A stretch of 64,000 nt of DNA. Source: Anoplopoma fimbria. Lineage: Eukaryota > Chordata > Actinopteri > Perciformes > Anoplopomatidae. The first letter of the stretch is position 1. Every line of letters starts with the position of its first letter. Where the stretch lies: the NCBI RefSeq assembly GCF_027596085.1, contig NC_072457.1:4127294-4191293 (forward strand). The letters are read 5' to 3'. The notes below the pieces were generated by a model, which searched no databases, was not told where the DNA came from, and was given only the letters and a program-made list of their open reading frames with translations. Of this stretch, positions 51,746 to 64,000 are shown one piece after another. The position numbers were made by a program, and so were the translations under genes.

Positions 51746-52581
51746 GGTCAGCATTGGCTTCACTTCGCAGAAGAACCGTCTTCAGTTTGAGTACATCCTG
51801 GTACGAAACAAACAGGCATCTTACTTTTATAGTTGCATAAAAGGTTTTGCTAAATATGCAAAATATGTAAATATTTTAGGTCCCATTGGTAGGGGTGAGA
51901 CGTCACCTCTCTATCTAATTCAAAACTACAATTTTTTATTTCTATATTCTTTCTATTTCAAATCCAACAATCTAAAGGAAGAAAACTGCAAATATGAGTC
52001 CAAAATGTGATGAAAGATACAACTGATTTATATTTCATAGATTACTTTTATTTACTTTTGAATAAGACATAAAAACAAACAGCAGACTGCTACCTGCCAC
52101 AGCTCTCTGCGGTTCCTCCTTGTCTCTTAAACTACTAGTGCTCCCCGAGGAGGAACAACAACACGACCCACAAATTAGTCTTCGGGCCCCCTGCTCCTCT
52201 CTCTGCAGACTGGGGGCCACCGCTGAAACATTTTCCAAGATCACTTACCAGAAAAACAAAAGGGCTGAGAAGAGAACTGTAGAGAGGCTAGGCCACAGCC
52301 CTGAGGATTATTCTCCTAGTGTTACATGGATTAGCAGCAGCCCAACCTTTGACTCCTGTTAGGGACGACTTGACTTATGGCTTTGTTCAGGTGGGGAGGA
52401 GGCCTCTGCTCATTATCAGAGTATGTACACATGAATATAAACTATAGGTGACCTTATGTTGTCTGAATGGTCCCTTTAGCTGCTGTAGTGGGAGATACAT
52501 GAGAAGAAGAAGCACCTTCGTGTTAGTAAAATCTGCTTGGGAAATTACATTAACACATTATGTCCCTGTCTTGTGAAAAGT

Positions 52582-52610
52582 GTATATATATATATATATA
52601 TATATATATT
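52582..52610. repeat. (TA)n microsatellite
   Basis: About 14 TA units. The surrounding 51750-53430 is AT-rich with no supported gene. Confidence 0.9.
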
Positions 52611-53436
52611 CCTTGAGCGTCCTGTCTCATGAAATAGTCCAGGACATATGACAGTAACAGTAAAAACAGCTAATCTTTTAGGTGTTTGCACGGATTAAAC
52701 AGATGAGATGTTACATGTTATGAACAGTTTTTTTTGTCCTTTGACCGGGCCAAGCTCGCTATCTATTTATGCTAAGCTAAGCTAACCACATCCTGACTGA
52801 CTCGTATCAATCTTATCATCTCAGAGAATTAGCACAAATGTTGAACTCTTTCCTTAAAGGACTACATTTCTGAGCTTCAGATGTTTACATCTTTGTATTT
52901 ATATACTTATATATTATTTCTCCTATACCTTCTCATTTTACATTTACTTCATTCCTGTTTGTTTTATATTAATATTTGATATATATTATATTTTTATCCC
53001 TAGATTTAAACTTCTGCATTATTTTATTTCTTAGATTCTCATTCTTTAATAGCACGATATTTTATTTTTGTTACATATTTAATGTGCAATTTGTAAAAGA
53101 TATAACATCTATCATTGCCAACGAGAAGGTTGCTTCTTTGTTATTGTTGTGCATATGACAGTCAATAAATAAATAAATAAATATATTGGAAAACAATCAT
53201 TTAAATGCTGAAAAAAGTTTTTATCTGGACTTTACATCTTAAAATATATATTAAATAACCAACTAACCAAATCCATGGTCCGGTTCAGGTGTCTCCTCGT
53301 ATCCGTCACTCATCACACTCATTTTTTTCTGATCTTCTCTTTGTATCCACTCCTTGACTTCAGCTTCTGTGAGGCTAAACCCCTTCATGTTCTCGACAGA
53401 AGTGGAGTAAGAATAGCTCACAGAAATGATGCTCAA

Positions 53437-53439
<3 letters not shown>

Positions 53440-53487
<48 letters not shown>

Positions 53488-53498
53488 GTGTGTGTGTT
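53440..53498. repeat. (GT)n microsatellite
   Basis: About 29 units with one interruption (TTAG) near 53486. Confidence 0.95.
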
Positions 53499-53819
53499 CA
53501 GTTCTCATGTTAAGTCCCCACAGATCTCCCAAATACCCATGCACATGTGTATAGAAACAATCTACAAAGCCCTGTGTAATCTTCCTTTATACTGCGCTCT
53601 TAGTTTCATCTGCAGGGGATTACTGTACCACTTTTTTTTTTGCGTGGACTCTGCAAAAGGAGGAGGGACGTACAAAATGGCGGAAAAAAGGAAAACAAAT
53701 TGTAGCGTAATCTCTGCAGAGAAAGGACGGCTGAGCGAGGGAGTCCCCCAGACCCTCCATCTTTTTTTTCCTTTTTTTTTTCCAGAACAGAAAATCCCAT
53801 AATCCTCCATGTTTGATGT

Positions 53820-54200
53820 CTCAAAGCTAATGGCGTTTATTAGGACGGCCCAAAAGGCGCTTTGTCCGCGGCGCGGTCGCCGTTGAGGTTTTGAATGACA
53901 TTGCAGGAGGAGAGCTGGTAACTTTAGCTTAATCTGGGCTTATCCGGCCCCGATGCATGCACAGGTGTGTGGCCCTTAAGCCCAGAGGAGGCCGGGCTCT
54001 CCTGTGCGAAGCCAAAGATCAATCCTGCTCCAGGGGGCCGAAAAAAAAACGTCCAGAGGAAAGCACACTGCAGCTCTAACCCACGAGGCTTTATCCTCCT
54101 CGTGAACCGAACCGCCTATTATCACATTTTAATTAAGCGACTGCTCTGCTTCCCTCCGTCTGCATCAATATGATATGGAACGACCTTTTCCTGCTGAATC
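53820..54200. promoter_or_regulatory. GC-balanced unique block with paired K50-homeodomain cores
   Basis: Unique, repeat-free sequence in an AT-rich desert. It carries TAATCT (53930-53935) and TTATCC (53940-53945) about ten bases apart, plus 'gatgcatgcacaggtgtg' and 'gtttattaggacggcc'. It may be a developmental regulatory element. Only cross-species conservation could show it. Confidence 0.25.
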
Positions 54201-54589
54201 AGTTTACGTTTCATGAAGCGAGTCATGCAGGTTGAGTTGCATATATTCATCTGGAGGATTTTAGTTTCACCCCTAAAGACTCCTGCTTTGTGCCGAGGCC
54301 CTGAATCCGGTCAGTCCACATCTATAAGACATCACTGCAATATTCAGAACATGTGGGAAAATAAAACAACTTTCCATCAAAGAGCCAGTGTGTAGCATTT
54401 CTATGAGCAGAAATGGAATCTACTGTAATATTCATAACTATGTCTTCATTATTGTATAATGAATTGTTGTGTTTTTGTTAGCTCAGAATGAGGCCTTCAC
54501 ATCTGCATGGGGTGCAGAGTCCCACCATGTTGCACCGTCATGTTTCTACCCAGAACCGACAAACCAAACACTCGCTCTAGTGACGTATT

Positions 54590-55030
54590 CTCAAGCAACG
54601 GTTCGTATGATGTCTTATTAGAAAGTTATTCCTCTTTTTTCGTGTGTTTTTCCTACAAAAGTCAAGCAAAACGTGTCAATTTTAGCTCGTTACATGCTTA
54701 CAGTCTTTTAGAAAATAAACAAAGTTCAGTTATGTTTAGACAACAAAGCTACCTAGTAGGTTTGAGGAATACATTGTTCAATAATTATTTATGGTTAAGG
54801 CAACAAAACGTCTTAGTTAGTTTCAGGCAACTGAACTACTTAGTTAAGTAACAAATTACCTAGTTAGGTTTAGGCAGCAAAACTAGTTGGTTAGGTGCAG
54901 GAAAAGATTGTGGTTTGGTTAAAATATCTACAGAACTTGCGTTATTAAGTACAGAAGTTACGTGACAAATAAATCAAAATTGACTTTACGTTTCACACGG
55001 GGAATGAACATCAGTCTCTTTTGATTGACC
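54590..55030 (+). repeat. Dispersed repeat family with about 20-30 bp internal periodicity, copy 2 of 4
   Basis: It holds reiterated 'acaaaactnnttngttaggtt' phrases (54700-54900) and the 'tgactttacgtttcacacgg' end. The ORF across it is an artefact. Confidence 0.6.
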
Positions 55031-55039
55031 TGCCCAACC

Positions 55040-56570
55040 TGTTTGGGTTTTTGCGGTCTTTGTACTTCCTGGTTCATGATGACATGGATGACATGCAAAT
55101 AGATTTTGTGGGATATCTATGAATTATAATGCAATCATTTCCATTGGAATAGCTACGAACGCTCTGTGAGAATAGCCTGCCTCTAGTGAGAGCCTTTCTC
55201 GTTTTTACTTTACCTGAAGGCTCCGACACGCTTGTGAAATTGCGGTAATGTGAGCTGTGAGTGTAAAACTGTAGAGCCGCCAGAATTTTCAAAACAAGAA
55301 GACACACACACGACCCTGAACTTGTATCGCATTTTAAAAGTGTTCTAACATATAAGTAGGTATTTACACTTCCAACACACCCAGAGCAACATGATCATCA
55401 AGTTGGAGTTGTTTATGTTTCCACATGAATCCAATATTCAATACTCTTTTTTTGGTCTCCTCCAACTCCTGATGAAAATATTCTTGCTCGTCAGCTGCTA
55501 TAAGTGGAACAATTATTGTGAAATGTGTCATTCGGTGTGTGAGTAATTTGTTTGTAATTTAAGTATATTGTGATGCTAATACTGTATATTGTGTAGTTTT
55601 ACTTCAGTAACATTTTAAATGCAGGACCTTTACGTGAGTATTTTCTACACTGTGCTGTTAATTATTTTTAAAGTATGTTTAAAGTAAAATATTTGAGTAC
55701 TGAAACAACTGAAATACCAAAAACTAATGATTACTTATGTTTTTAAAATGTTTGCAAATATGACAGCTAAAAAAAGCAGAATTATCTTTAACCCTATCCT
55801 AGACCAAAACATTATTTAAATCATTTTTGTAATGATCATATGCATTTTTAATGGCTCTGATGAAAAGTGTTTCCTGCCAGGTGGGGTTTCAGTGACACAT
55901 TATGGCAGAAATCCCACAACAAGGAACCAGATCCCTGGTTTCTGGACCTCTGCCTAGAATCACTTTCAATATTTTGTCTAGATATCGAGGTCAGAAGTTG
56001 ACTCGATAAAACATTAAATCTCTCTGATGAGGAAAACATAAAACCAGAAATCGTCACGCTTCCATCAAAACTAAACTTATTTAATATCTATTTTTAATAT
56101 ACTTCAATGTGAACACATTTTACCTAAACACAGTAGATTTACTGCTCTGATCTGCTGGAATCCCGAAAAAACCAAGCAACCTTGTGACAAATCTGTTTCT
56201 AATCTCTGATCTTTAACCTTTTTGTGTTTTTTTTTAGTAAATCTTTAAAAATAAAAATCCCATCCTCCGTGTTTTTCCGACCAACACACAGGAGGAGAAT
56301 GACATTGCTGCTGCCTCTGACTGGTGAGGGCTTTCTGACCAAGGACTGCTGACTGTCTTATTGGATTTTGGAAGCCACTCCTTCAATAAAAAGAATGAAT
56401 TTCCCATAATTCAATAACAGAAATCAAGGCCAGCGGCCCAGTGATCCATAAACACTACGATGATGAGGTCACCCACCAACCCGCCCCCCCTCTGCACGCC
56501 AGCACATGATGCAATATCATCATCGTCATCAGCTTCAGAGCGGCAAAATGACGGCATTTGTTTGATTTTC
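55040..56570. other. AT-rich non-coding DNA, no gene seen
   Basis: No exon or clear repeat is supported. Confidence 0.45.
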
Positions 56571-56573
56571 TGA

Positions 56574-57084
56574 TTTAAAGTGGCCCTATTATGCTTCTCC
56601 ACTTTTTCCCGCTCCTTTAGTGTGTTATATATATTTTTATAAATGTAAAAGGTCTGAGTGTAAAACCTGAAGTCCACTCATAAAAGGAGTTACCCTCCCC
56701 CTCAGAAGCTCCTGAGCTCCTGAAACGGCTCCATTGAATTCTCTCATTCACTTCCGTAATTTTATGAGGTCACAATGTTACAGAAGTGACGTAAAACGCC
56801 TTCCAGCTAGTTTGACCCTCAAACAACAAGAGAGTTTTTTGAAATATGAAACGTTGACCAATCACAACAGAGCGGGCTAGCTGACCAATCAGGGCAGACT
56901 TTGCTTTCTGGAGGGAGGAGCCAGCGCTACAACGGATTGTTTCAGAGAGAGGGTGAGAAGAGATGCTGCAGGACAGCCAGGATGAGAAAAACAAGGAGGA
57001 TTATGAGCATTAACGCATGTAAACATGTAACTGTAACTTGAGATAAAAATATGCAAACGGAAAATAGCATAATAGGGCCTGTTT
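56574..57084 (+). mobile_element. Non-autonomous DNA transposon (MITE-like) with terminal inverted repeats
   Basis: Left end TAAAGTGGCCCTATTATGC and right end GCATAATAGGGCCTGTTTA form a 19-base inverted repeat with two mismatches, 510 bases apart. The interior lacks an ORF and contains two CCAATCA motifs (CAATCACAACAGAGC, CCAATCAGGGCAG). A truncated sibling lies at 128-391. Confidence 0.75.
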
Positions 57085-58530
57085 AATACAGCATGTTGGA
57101 TGATTCTGGACACCTGAGGGCGACCAGAGACGTGCAGTGTTTAAGTCCAAGGCCTCTGAGATGTTTTCGTATATCCTCACCTTTGGGCGCCCCGCAGCAT
57201 TTTCACCAAAAACCCTTCATGATGTGTCCAAACCCTGCATTTCTTCAATTGCTACCATCATCCTTCAAATAACATGCTTCATGGTTGTTCTTTCCTGCAT
57301 GGGGGGGAGGTTTTTTGCACCCGTTCTGCCCTGCGGTCACTCTCCCCTGTGGATTTACTCAACCCTCTTTTTCCCTTTTCTTTTTCCCACAGAAGGAGCC
57401 AAGTTTGTGTGGACTGAAACTCCACGCATCACTTCCTGTCAGGTGGAGAAAACGTGTATCAGCGTCATAAAACGCTTCACTGTCTCACCTTTCACCTCTT
57501 GGATGTCGTTGTCTGCGATTCACCGGCTCAAAGCTTCTTTGCAGCCTTTTTTGGTCAAAGCAGGGTGAATTCCCATCTGTTCTCTGTTCATCACATTCAC
57601 AGCTCAGAATGTAACCGACAGGGGGCGTCAGCCGGCAGCTTAACGGATTTCTGTAAACCAGAGCTGCTGCTTTAACCCTTTAATTCACTGAGGAAGCTCA
57701 AACAGAGCAGCTCGGATCAGAAACAGACTCTAAAAGTATCACTAAAACGAAACAGAGTCTGGAGAGGGTGATGATGATGATTTTCTGTGACACTTCAAAC
57801 CATTCAGTCCTCTCAGTGGTGGAGGAAGTATTTAGAAAGTAAAAGTACTAATACCTCAAGGTAAAAATACTCTGTGCCTGTATACAAATGTCCTGTGTGA
57901 CTGTTATACTATTATATATTCTATGATGTAATTATTATTACTAATGCATTGATGTAAAAGCAGGATTTAACTGTTGTAGTTGGTTGAGGTCGAGCTCATT
58001 TTGAGCTATTAACTTATTAATGCTTTCATTATTTTCTCCATTAATCAATTGATTGTTTGGTTTGCAAAAATAGTGAGAAATGCCCTCACAATTACCCAGA
58101 GCCCAAAGTGACACCTTCACAATGTTTGTTTTATAAAAATGTAACATTATTACTAAAACATAAGCATTGTTAACATTATAAAAAGGAAAAGCAGCAAATA
58201 TTTATATTTGTGAAGCTGGAGCCATGACATTTTACATGGTAATCAATTAATCAACTAAAGCTGTCCTTGTTGTAGTTTAATTTGCAGCAAAACATCATAT
58301 TTAAAAAGCTCTTCGTATGTTTTGTATCTAAAAATAATCAATAAAATAATCAAGTACAAGTACAAGTACCTCAAATTTGTACTCAAGTACAGAATTTTAG
58401 TTATTGTACTTCTATATACAAGCCATGTTTGATCTTATAGGAACTTATAGTGTACCCAATACACGAAAACATATTCTACATAGTAGGATTGCACACATGA
58501 TCATGAAATCATTAAAAAAATTGGCCGATT
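57085..58530. other. Non-coding, no gene seen
   Basis: It contains a copy of the 'gtggtggaggaagtatttag' dispersed repeat (57815-57990) and a related 'aagtacaagtacctcaaa' piece at 58345-58420. The ORF at 57137-57568 lacks splice or homology support. Confidence 0.4.
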
Positions 58531-58539
58531 TAAAATCAA

Positions 58540-58790
58540 AGTTGATTTATGTTTCACGTAATTTGTGTACTTAAGTAACGTCATTTCCGTAGTTATTTTA
58601 ACCCAAACAAAGATGTATTCCTAAAACTAACTAAGCAGTTTTGTTGCCTAAACATAACAAAGTTGATCCTGCGAAGTCGGAAGTTTATTTTGAAAAGACT
58701 GAATGCTTGTAACAAGCGGAAAGGGTCACTTTTTGTAAGCTATCATACGAGCCGTTGTATGAGGATACGTTGATGCTTGTACCGTAACAA
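58540..58790 (-). repeat. Dispersed repeat family, copy 3 of 4
   Basis: Reverse-orientation copy: 'gttgatttatgtttcacgta', 'aactaagcagttttgttgcc' and 'tatcatacgagccgttgtat' are the complement of blocks at 54590-55030 and 62760-63180. Confidence 0.6.
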
Positions 58791-58929
58791 AGTCTGATGA
58801 GGGTAGTTTGTTTTTTATTTATACCAGTAACATTTTTTTTCTGGCAACTAAATTGATTATTTAGTGCAAATGTGTATCATCTCTGCTGGAGACAACACTT
58901 CCTAGAGTGTATGTGTGTGTGTTTGTGTG

Positions 58930-59260
58930 TTCCCTTAGAGAAAAACAGAGTGAGTGGGAGCATCGTGGATGTTTGTCAGTCATAACGACATTACTCTCTC
59001 AGACCCGCCGATACCTTCTCTAATCCAGCACTCGATAAGGCTTCAAAGCAAACATGGCTTTAATGATGTGTTTAGCGTTATCCACGGCGACGAGCAAAAT
59101 GACCCTTTATTATGAGAGTCATTACCCGAGTCACTCTTTAGACTAAGTATGCCTGCAGGGCTGTGCTGTTTTATTACATAAAGAACTGAACCATCTCTTT
59201 CTGCAAGGGATTTGAGACGAGAGCGTCTAATCTGATGTTACATATGGCAGCGATGTTACT
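58930..59260. promoter_or_regulatory. GC-balanced unique block, possible conserved element
   Basis: Repeat-free sequence with a TAATCC core (59021-59026) and 'ggctttaatgatgtgtttag'. Candidate only. Confidence 0.2.
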
Positions 59261-59654
59261 GTGGTGTTCAGCCACATAATGAAACCTGAGAGAAGGTTTG
59301 TTTGTCACTGCTGGTTAGTACAGAGGTGATGCAATGGATGAATCAGAGTACCTGTGATACCAGTGTACTTCTACTGTATGTGTAATGGAGATCCTCTAGT
59401 AGACAGTTATTTAAAGGGCCAGAGTTGTTTATTCGCTAGTTTTAGCCCCTTTAAATGTGTGTACTTATTATTGTAAACACAGCATCCTGTTAGGTATCAG
59501 ATTGTTGGATGTATCTTTTGATTCCAGACTGAAATATCTCAACAATAATTGGATATTTATGTTTACCAATTGTTTGGTTTTTGGTGCTTATTGTTCTACG
59601 TTTATATTATATTGTTCTGCCGACTGAAGCCAATACAGAAGTGTCTTTAAAACG

Positions 59655-59880
59655 TGCATTCTCTCTACTGACCATCAGGGGGCGACTCCTCTGGTTGTAT
59701 AGAAGTCTATGAGAAAATGACTCTACTTCTCTCTTGATCTATTCCCTCAGTAAACATTGTAAACATGAGTTTATGGTCTCAATCTCTAGTTTCAAGTCTT
59801 CTTCAATACAGCATGATGTTCATTTAGTAAATGATGGTCCATTTAGAGTCAAACAGACCATAAAGCAGGGTATTCACTTC
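59655..59880 (-). repeat. Young dispersed repeat, copy 3 of 3
   Basis: Reverse complement of the 36995-37220 and 51527-51745 block, with only a few substitutions. Confidence 0.85.
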
Positions 59881-59889
59881 CTGTGTTGT

Positions 59890-61730
59890 GTAGTTTTGTG
59901 AAAGCTACAGCTCAGTAGTATCAATAATCATCTGATCACTGGAAAAACTGAAACATCATTACTACAAGCTCCATGTGTCCACTCTGAAGCTTCTAACAAA
60001 CAGAGGGACAGTTTACCACACTAAATATATTCTCATTTTACCAGGGTCCCCAACTCTTGATGTTTCTTGCGGGTCCCCTGTTTGTCTCTCTGTGTTTGTG
60101 TGTGTCGGTCTTGGGTCTCTGCTCACCTGCCATCAATCAGCTCATTAACCTCCCTGTCAGCTTACCTGCATCTCATCAGTTCATCAGACCTGCAGTTTTT
60201 CAACCTCAGCTCTTCAGAAGTTTGGTGTCAGATCATTGTGTCGACTACCATGGTAGTTACTCGCTTCCGGCTTCTGTAGTTTGTAATGTTTTCTGAGAAC
60301 TACTCCTCATTTTGTTTTGGAGCTTATGTTCTTTTCCACACCATGATCTGCCTGCCTGCTTCCTCAATTTAATATATCCGGGTCTGCCCTCTACCACCTT
60401 GAATGAACCTCCTTACCTTCACCCACCTCTTGTCAGTGTCCACCTAACTGCAAACTAACAGGTGTAAAAAAAATGTTTTAATCACGATTTTTTTCCTTCC
60501 TGACACGATTTTCTGACATAATTGATGCTTTCACGCACTTATTCCATCATTGCAACTCAGAACAACACGAGGCGACTTTGTGTTGATAATTAAAAATAAA
60601 AGCTAAACGTTATTTCTTTCATAAGAAAATAATCCACACACTGTTATATTTCTAATTAAATGAGACATTAACTACTTTACTTTAAACTTTTTTTTATGTG
60701 CATTATATTTCCAAAATAGTTTGTTTAGCATGGGTCAAAAAACAAAAAAGAACTTGCTCACTACTAAAGACATATAATAATTCTCCACTTTGATAATACT
60801 AATGTTTCTGCAGCTTCTTTGTCTAATGTAGGTATAGAGAGACAAAGCCCCGCCCCTTCCGGTGGACCACAATGAGACCGTAATTCAGAAAAATATGTTC
60901 AGTAATCAGAGACATATAGTTTTTTTTGATTCTGTTTAAATTGTGCTATGCATTACACATATGATGCAAGTCAAAAAAGTAGGACTTTATCGTATATAAC
61001 AATTGAAGTATAAGACTGAAAATATGTAATAAGAGAGACGACACACCCAAAAGTAGGAAGTGACGACTCTTTCTGAAGTTTCTTACCACGATGTTCTCAC
61101 ACCAACAGCAGGTCTTGTTCGTTCTTTCACTTCCCAGCTAATTAAAAGAGTTGCTGGATAAAACACATCAGATAAAATAAATGTGACAAGTTAGCTAGCC
61201 AACTAGCAAGCTAAGCTAACGTAACCGTGTTGGTGTTGTTGACGAGAGATGCAGTTCACCGAGAGGTTTCACACAAAACTAAATGATACAACAATGAATC
61301 CCTGACAAAAGTAAAGATAATTTTGCAAGAAAGTTACAAACATATGTGTAGCACACGTTAAACCGGATCAAAAAAATATTAATGTCTCATCATTGATTAA
61401 CGTATATATTTTTCTACGAAATAAGGTGCCACAGGGGACACTAGAAGGAGAGGGACTTTACCGCTCAATGTGATTATGTTGTTAACATTACACCTTGTAG
61501 ATGACTTTATTTCATATTAAAAACTTCATTCATGGTTCTAAAGATGTCTCTTATAATTAATAACGTATTGATCCAGAACCGGCGTTGTGGTAGCAGTTGC
61601 TCAGGAAGACCACTGAAGACATGAACCCAGAGAAAAAAGCAAGACTGAGTTGAACTTCGTGATGCAGGCGTCATGTCAACAAACTGTCCGTACGTGGAGA
61701 GTCAGACGGACTCGGCGGTCTTGTGTGTCC
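59890..61730. other. AT-rich non-coding DNA, no gene seen
   Basis: No exon or classified repeat is supported. Confidence 0.4.
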
Positions 61731-61739
61731 CAAACCGGG

Positions 61740-62060
61740 ACGCAGTGAGCGAGTCGCCCCGCCATGTGCTCCTAATGTGCCTTACTAATTGCAGCCTTTT
61801 GTACTAAATCAGACTCCTGCTCCGCTGCTTTTTTGATGTGACTACACTCATTTCTCCCTCCGTCGAGCTCTCGCTCCAGCCATGCGTGGCTCACTGTTTG
61901 CTCTGCCGGCCTTTGATGGCGGCGCAGTAGCGTTAATTGTTTTGTACTGTTTGGAGGCCACTCCCTGTAGGTGGGCTCCATAATCTATACCGACACCAGA
62001 GAGAGACTCCTGTGTGACGCCGAGGCCCCCCGCTCTGAGAAAATTGGTAATTAGGGGACT
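61740..62060. promoter_or_regulatory. GC-balanced unique block, possible conserved element
   Basis: Repeat-free and clearly more GC-rich than its flanks, with several homeodomain-type ATTA/TAAT cores ('ttactaattgcagcc', 'gcgttaattgttttg', 'ggtaattagggg'). A developmental enhancer is one possibility. The sequence alone cannot show it. Confidence 0.25.
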
Positions 62061-62759
62061 GACGTTCGGAGCAAAAGATGACTCTTATTCGTGTTTCTGT
62101 CTGAAGGAATTTTGATTCACCATCAACTGTTACGTCTCCTGTCAAAGCTTTGCTTGTTTTATTGATATTAGAAGCTGAAATATGATTAAAAAAGGAATTT
62201 TTTTTAACTTCATTTTGACTGCTTCCCCCTTTTGGTTTCCTCATGATGAAGTTTGAGTTTCTCTTTTTACTCAACGTGCTAACTACTCAGTTACTTTCAT
62301 GGATGTATTGAGTCTCTCTCTTGCTGGACACATGCATTGCACAAAAGTAAATGACTAACCTTAAGAAACTTTTTAACTTTTATTGGTACCAACTTCTTAG
62401 AGTAAGTCACAAATTAGTTTGTGACGCTCAGTAATGTATCAGAAACGGTTGCTTCTGTTGGTTCAGATTTTCTTCTTTTGTACACCGTAAAAAATAAATA
62501 AATAAAGCATATAAAACTTATAATTTCTTGGATGTGAGGACTGAAATGGAACAGCTTTTGGAGCAAATAAAAAGTGTGTTTAGATCGTCGTAAAGGTGAT
62601 ACAACCTGGTCTACGTTCCCATACAACAACGCCGCATCGTCAATAATGTTTTGAGGAACATATATTTTCAATTTTTTTTTGACATAGCATGATTACGTTT
62701 GTAAACAAACTCTGCGGAAATCCATATAGGACAAAGGTCATGTTGGATGGGTGGGTCGA

Positions 62760-63180
62760 CACAGGCTATGTATACTTACACAACGGTTCATCTGACACTT
62801 ACGAAAAGTTACTTCTCATTTTTCATGCGTCTTTCTATGAAAGCCAGCAACACGTCAATTTCCGCCAGTTTCTTGCATACAGTCTTTTCAAGACAAACTT
62901 CCGTCTTTACAAGAAACAATATCAGTTGGGTTCAGGCAACAAAACTTCTTAGTAAGGTTCAGGAGAAGATCTTATTTTGGATTAACATTTCTCTGGAAGG
63001 GCCGTTGCTGAAGTACGCAAGTTATGTTACTAATAACGTTCTCCTGGGTCAAAGATCGTATTTGTTGGACCCATTAACCTTAACCTGGGTTATCTACGAA
63101 TTACGGTGCATTATTTTTCGTAGGTATAGTTCAGAATGCTGGATGAGACCAGACTTACACAGGACTTTCACCCAGAACAC
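62760..63180 (+). repeat. Dispersed repeat family, copy 4 of 4
   Basis: It holds 'cagcaacacgtcaatttccg', 'ttgggttcaggcaacaaaac' and 'taacgttctcctgggtcaaa'. The 183-codon ORF crossing it (62747-63298) is an artefact of the repeat. Confidence 0.6.
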
Positions 63181-63189
63181 CGCACGGTC

Positions 63190-64000
63190 ACTTATTTCAA
63201 TTAATGCCCGTAATTTAAGTGACGTAACAAATATATTTATTTTAAGCCAAACCATGATTTTTATCAATCTTGTTGATGTTTTTTTTCTGTCTTTTTAGCC
63301 ACGTGTTTGACACTGCGACTTTTATCCAGGAGAAAATACGTTACCCTCAAAACATAATTGTGAATTCAGTTAAGCTTTATCGTAACGTAATTTTATAGGA
63401 GACAGGGTTTCCTGACGCCACTAGTAGAGCTATGAAGTACGGCTGTCACTAAATGCGTAATTGATTTTCTTATAAATACTTTCTCGGTTAACTTAGCAAT
63501 ACTTTAATTGTTAAGTTGGTAAAAATGTATCAAAAATGTTCCGAAAAATGCTCATCAACTGTTTGTTTTAGGCAGCTCCTCTTTTTGTTTGTATCTTGTT
63601 CCTGTGCACAACATTTCTGCAGAGAGCTCACCGTTATCCCACCAGTCGGCACGTAAAGAAGTAAGTGATTTTGTCGTTAATGGTTAACAGTGAGATAAGT
63701 TTTTGAATTGTTTTGTGAGCAGTCACTGAAATGGGAACTTGTCCTCAGCCGGCCGTTAGCACATCGAAGAGGCAGATTCCTTTTGGTCGAGACAATTAGC
63801 GTCCCGGGAGTCACGGAGGCGGAGGCCTGTCGTCGCACAGAGTCCAGGTGAGCCTCCTCCTCGTGATCACTGGCATGTTAGAATCAGTTTAATTGGGCTC
63901 TGTTTGATTTTCACCGACGACAGCCGCTCCAAACACTCCCACACACCAGCAGACAGGAAAAAAAAAAAAAAAAAAAAAACACGCCTCCTCCTCCTTCTCC
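63190..64000. other. Non-coding end of window
   Basis: It contains a GC-richer unique patch at 63740-63930 (possible regulatory DNA) and an A-run at 63958-63979 followed by CTCC-rich sequence. No gene is supported. Confidence 0.4.

Noticed and set aside
57137..57568. 143-codon ORF with hydrophobic stretches
   Set aside because: No splice signals, no recognisable motif, ordinary third-position composition for non-coding DNA. Probably chance.
62747..63298. 183-codon ORF
   Set aside because: It lies across a dispersed non-coding repeat that has stops in its other copies.

Overview
The window is nuclear DNA of a ray-finned fish, most likely a percomorph teleost. Genes have short exons in a compact genome, GT-AG introns and very GC-rich third codon positions. 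They sit among typical teleost repeats: tRNA-headed SINEs with an L2-like tail, LINE fragments, MITEs and long (CA)n tracts. The pair commd1 and b3gnt2 matches the human 2p15 neighbourhood (COMMD1-B3GNT2), so the locus is placed with good confidence. The species cannot be read from the sequence.

Layout. 1-4.3 kb: a gene I do not recognise, encoding a 218-residue secreted protein that ends in about ten copies of an Arg/Gly hexapeptide. It has a TATA box, likely non-coding leader exons and a poly(A) signal. 4.3-10.4 kb: repeats (possible solo LTR, hAT-like remnant, LINE 3' end, duplicated AT-rich units). 10.4-17.4 kb: commd1, three coding exons, 190 residues as in human; intron 1 is packed with six copies of an AT-rich unit that also lies inverted upstream of the promoter. 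17.4-23.7 kb: repeats, a LINE reverse transcriptase remnant, and a 100-N assembly gap whose two flanks are duplicates of each other. 23.8-25.5 kb (minus strand): an uninterrupted 578-residue coiled-coil ORF built from 246-bp tandem repeats, not recognised. 27.6-29.1 kb: b3gnt2, single coding exon. 31.6-38.0 kb: a ten-exon gene for a CUB-SEA-EGF single-pass membrane protein, with an apparent frameshift in the last exon. 38-64 kb: no gene that I can support. It holds microsatellites, dispersed repeats and several repeat-poor, GC-balanced blocks that could be regulatory.

Function. Commd1 belongs to the Commander/endosomal recycling and NF-kB/CUL2 circuitry, and b3gnt2 extends poly-N-acetyllactosamine in the Golgi. 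They are neighbours by conserved synteny, not by pathway. The three other genes (secreted cationic repeat protein, repeat-built coiled coil, CUB-SEA-EGF protein) are the less described content. All exon models come from splice-site reading and frame continuity only; no transcript or homology search was available.
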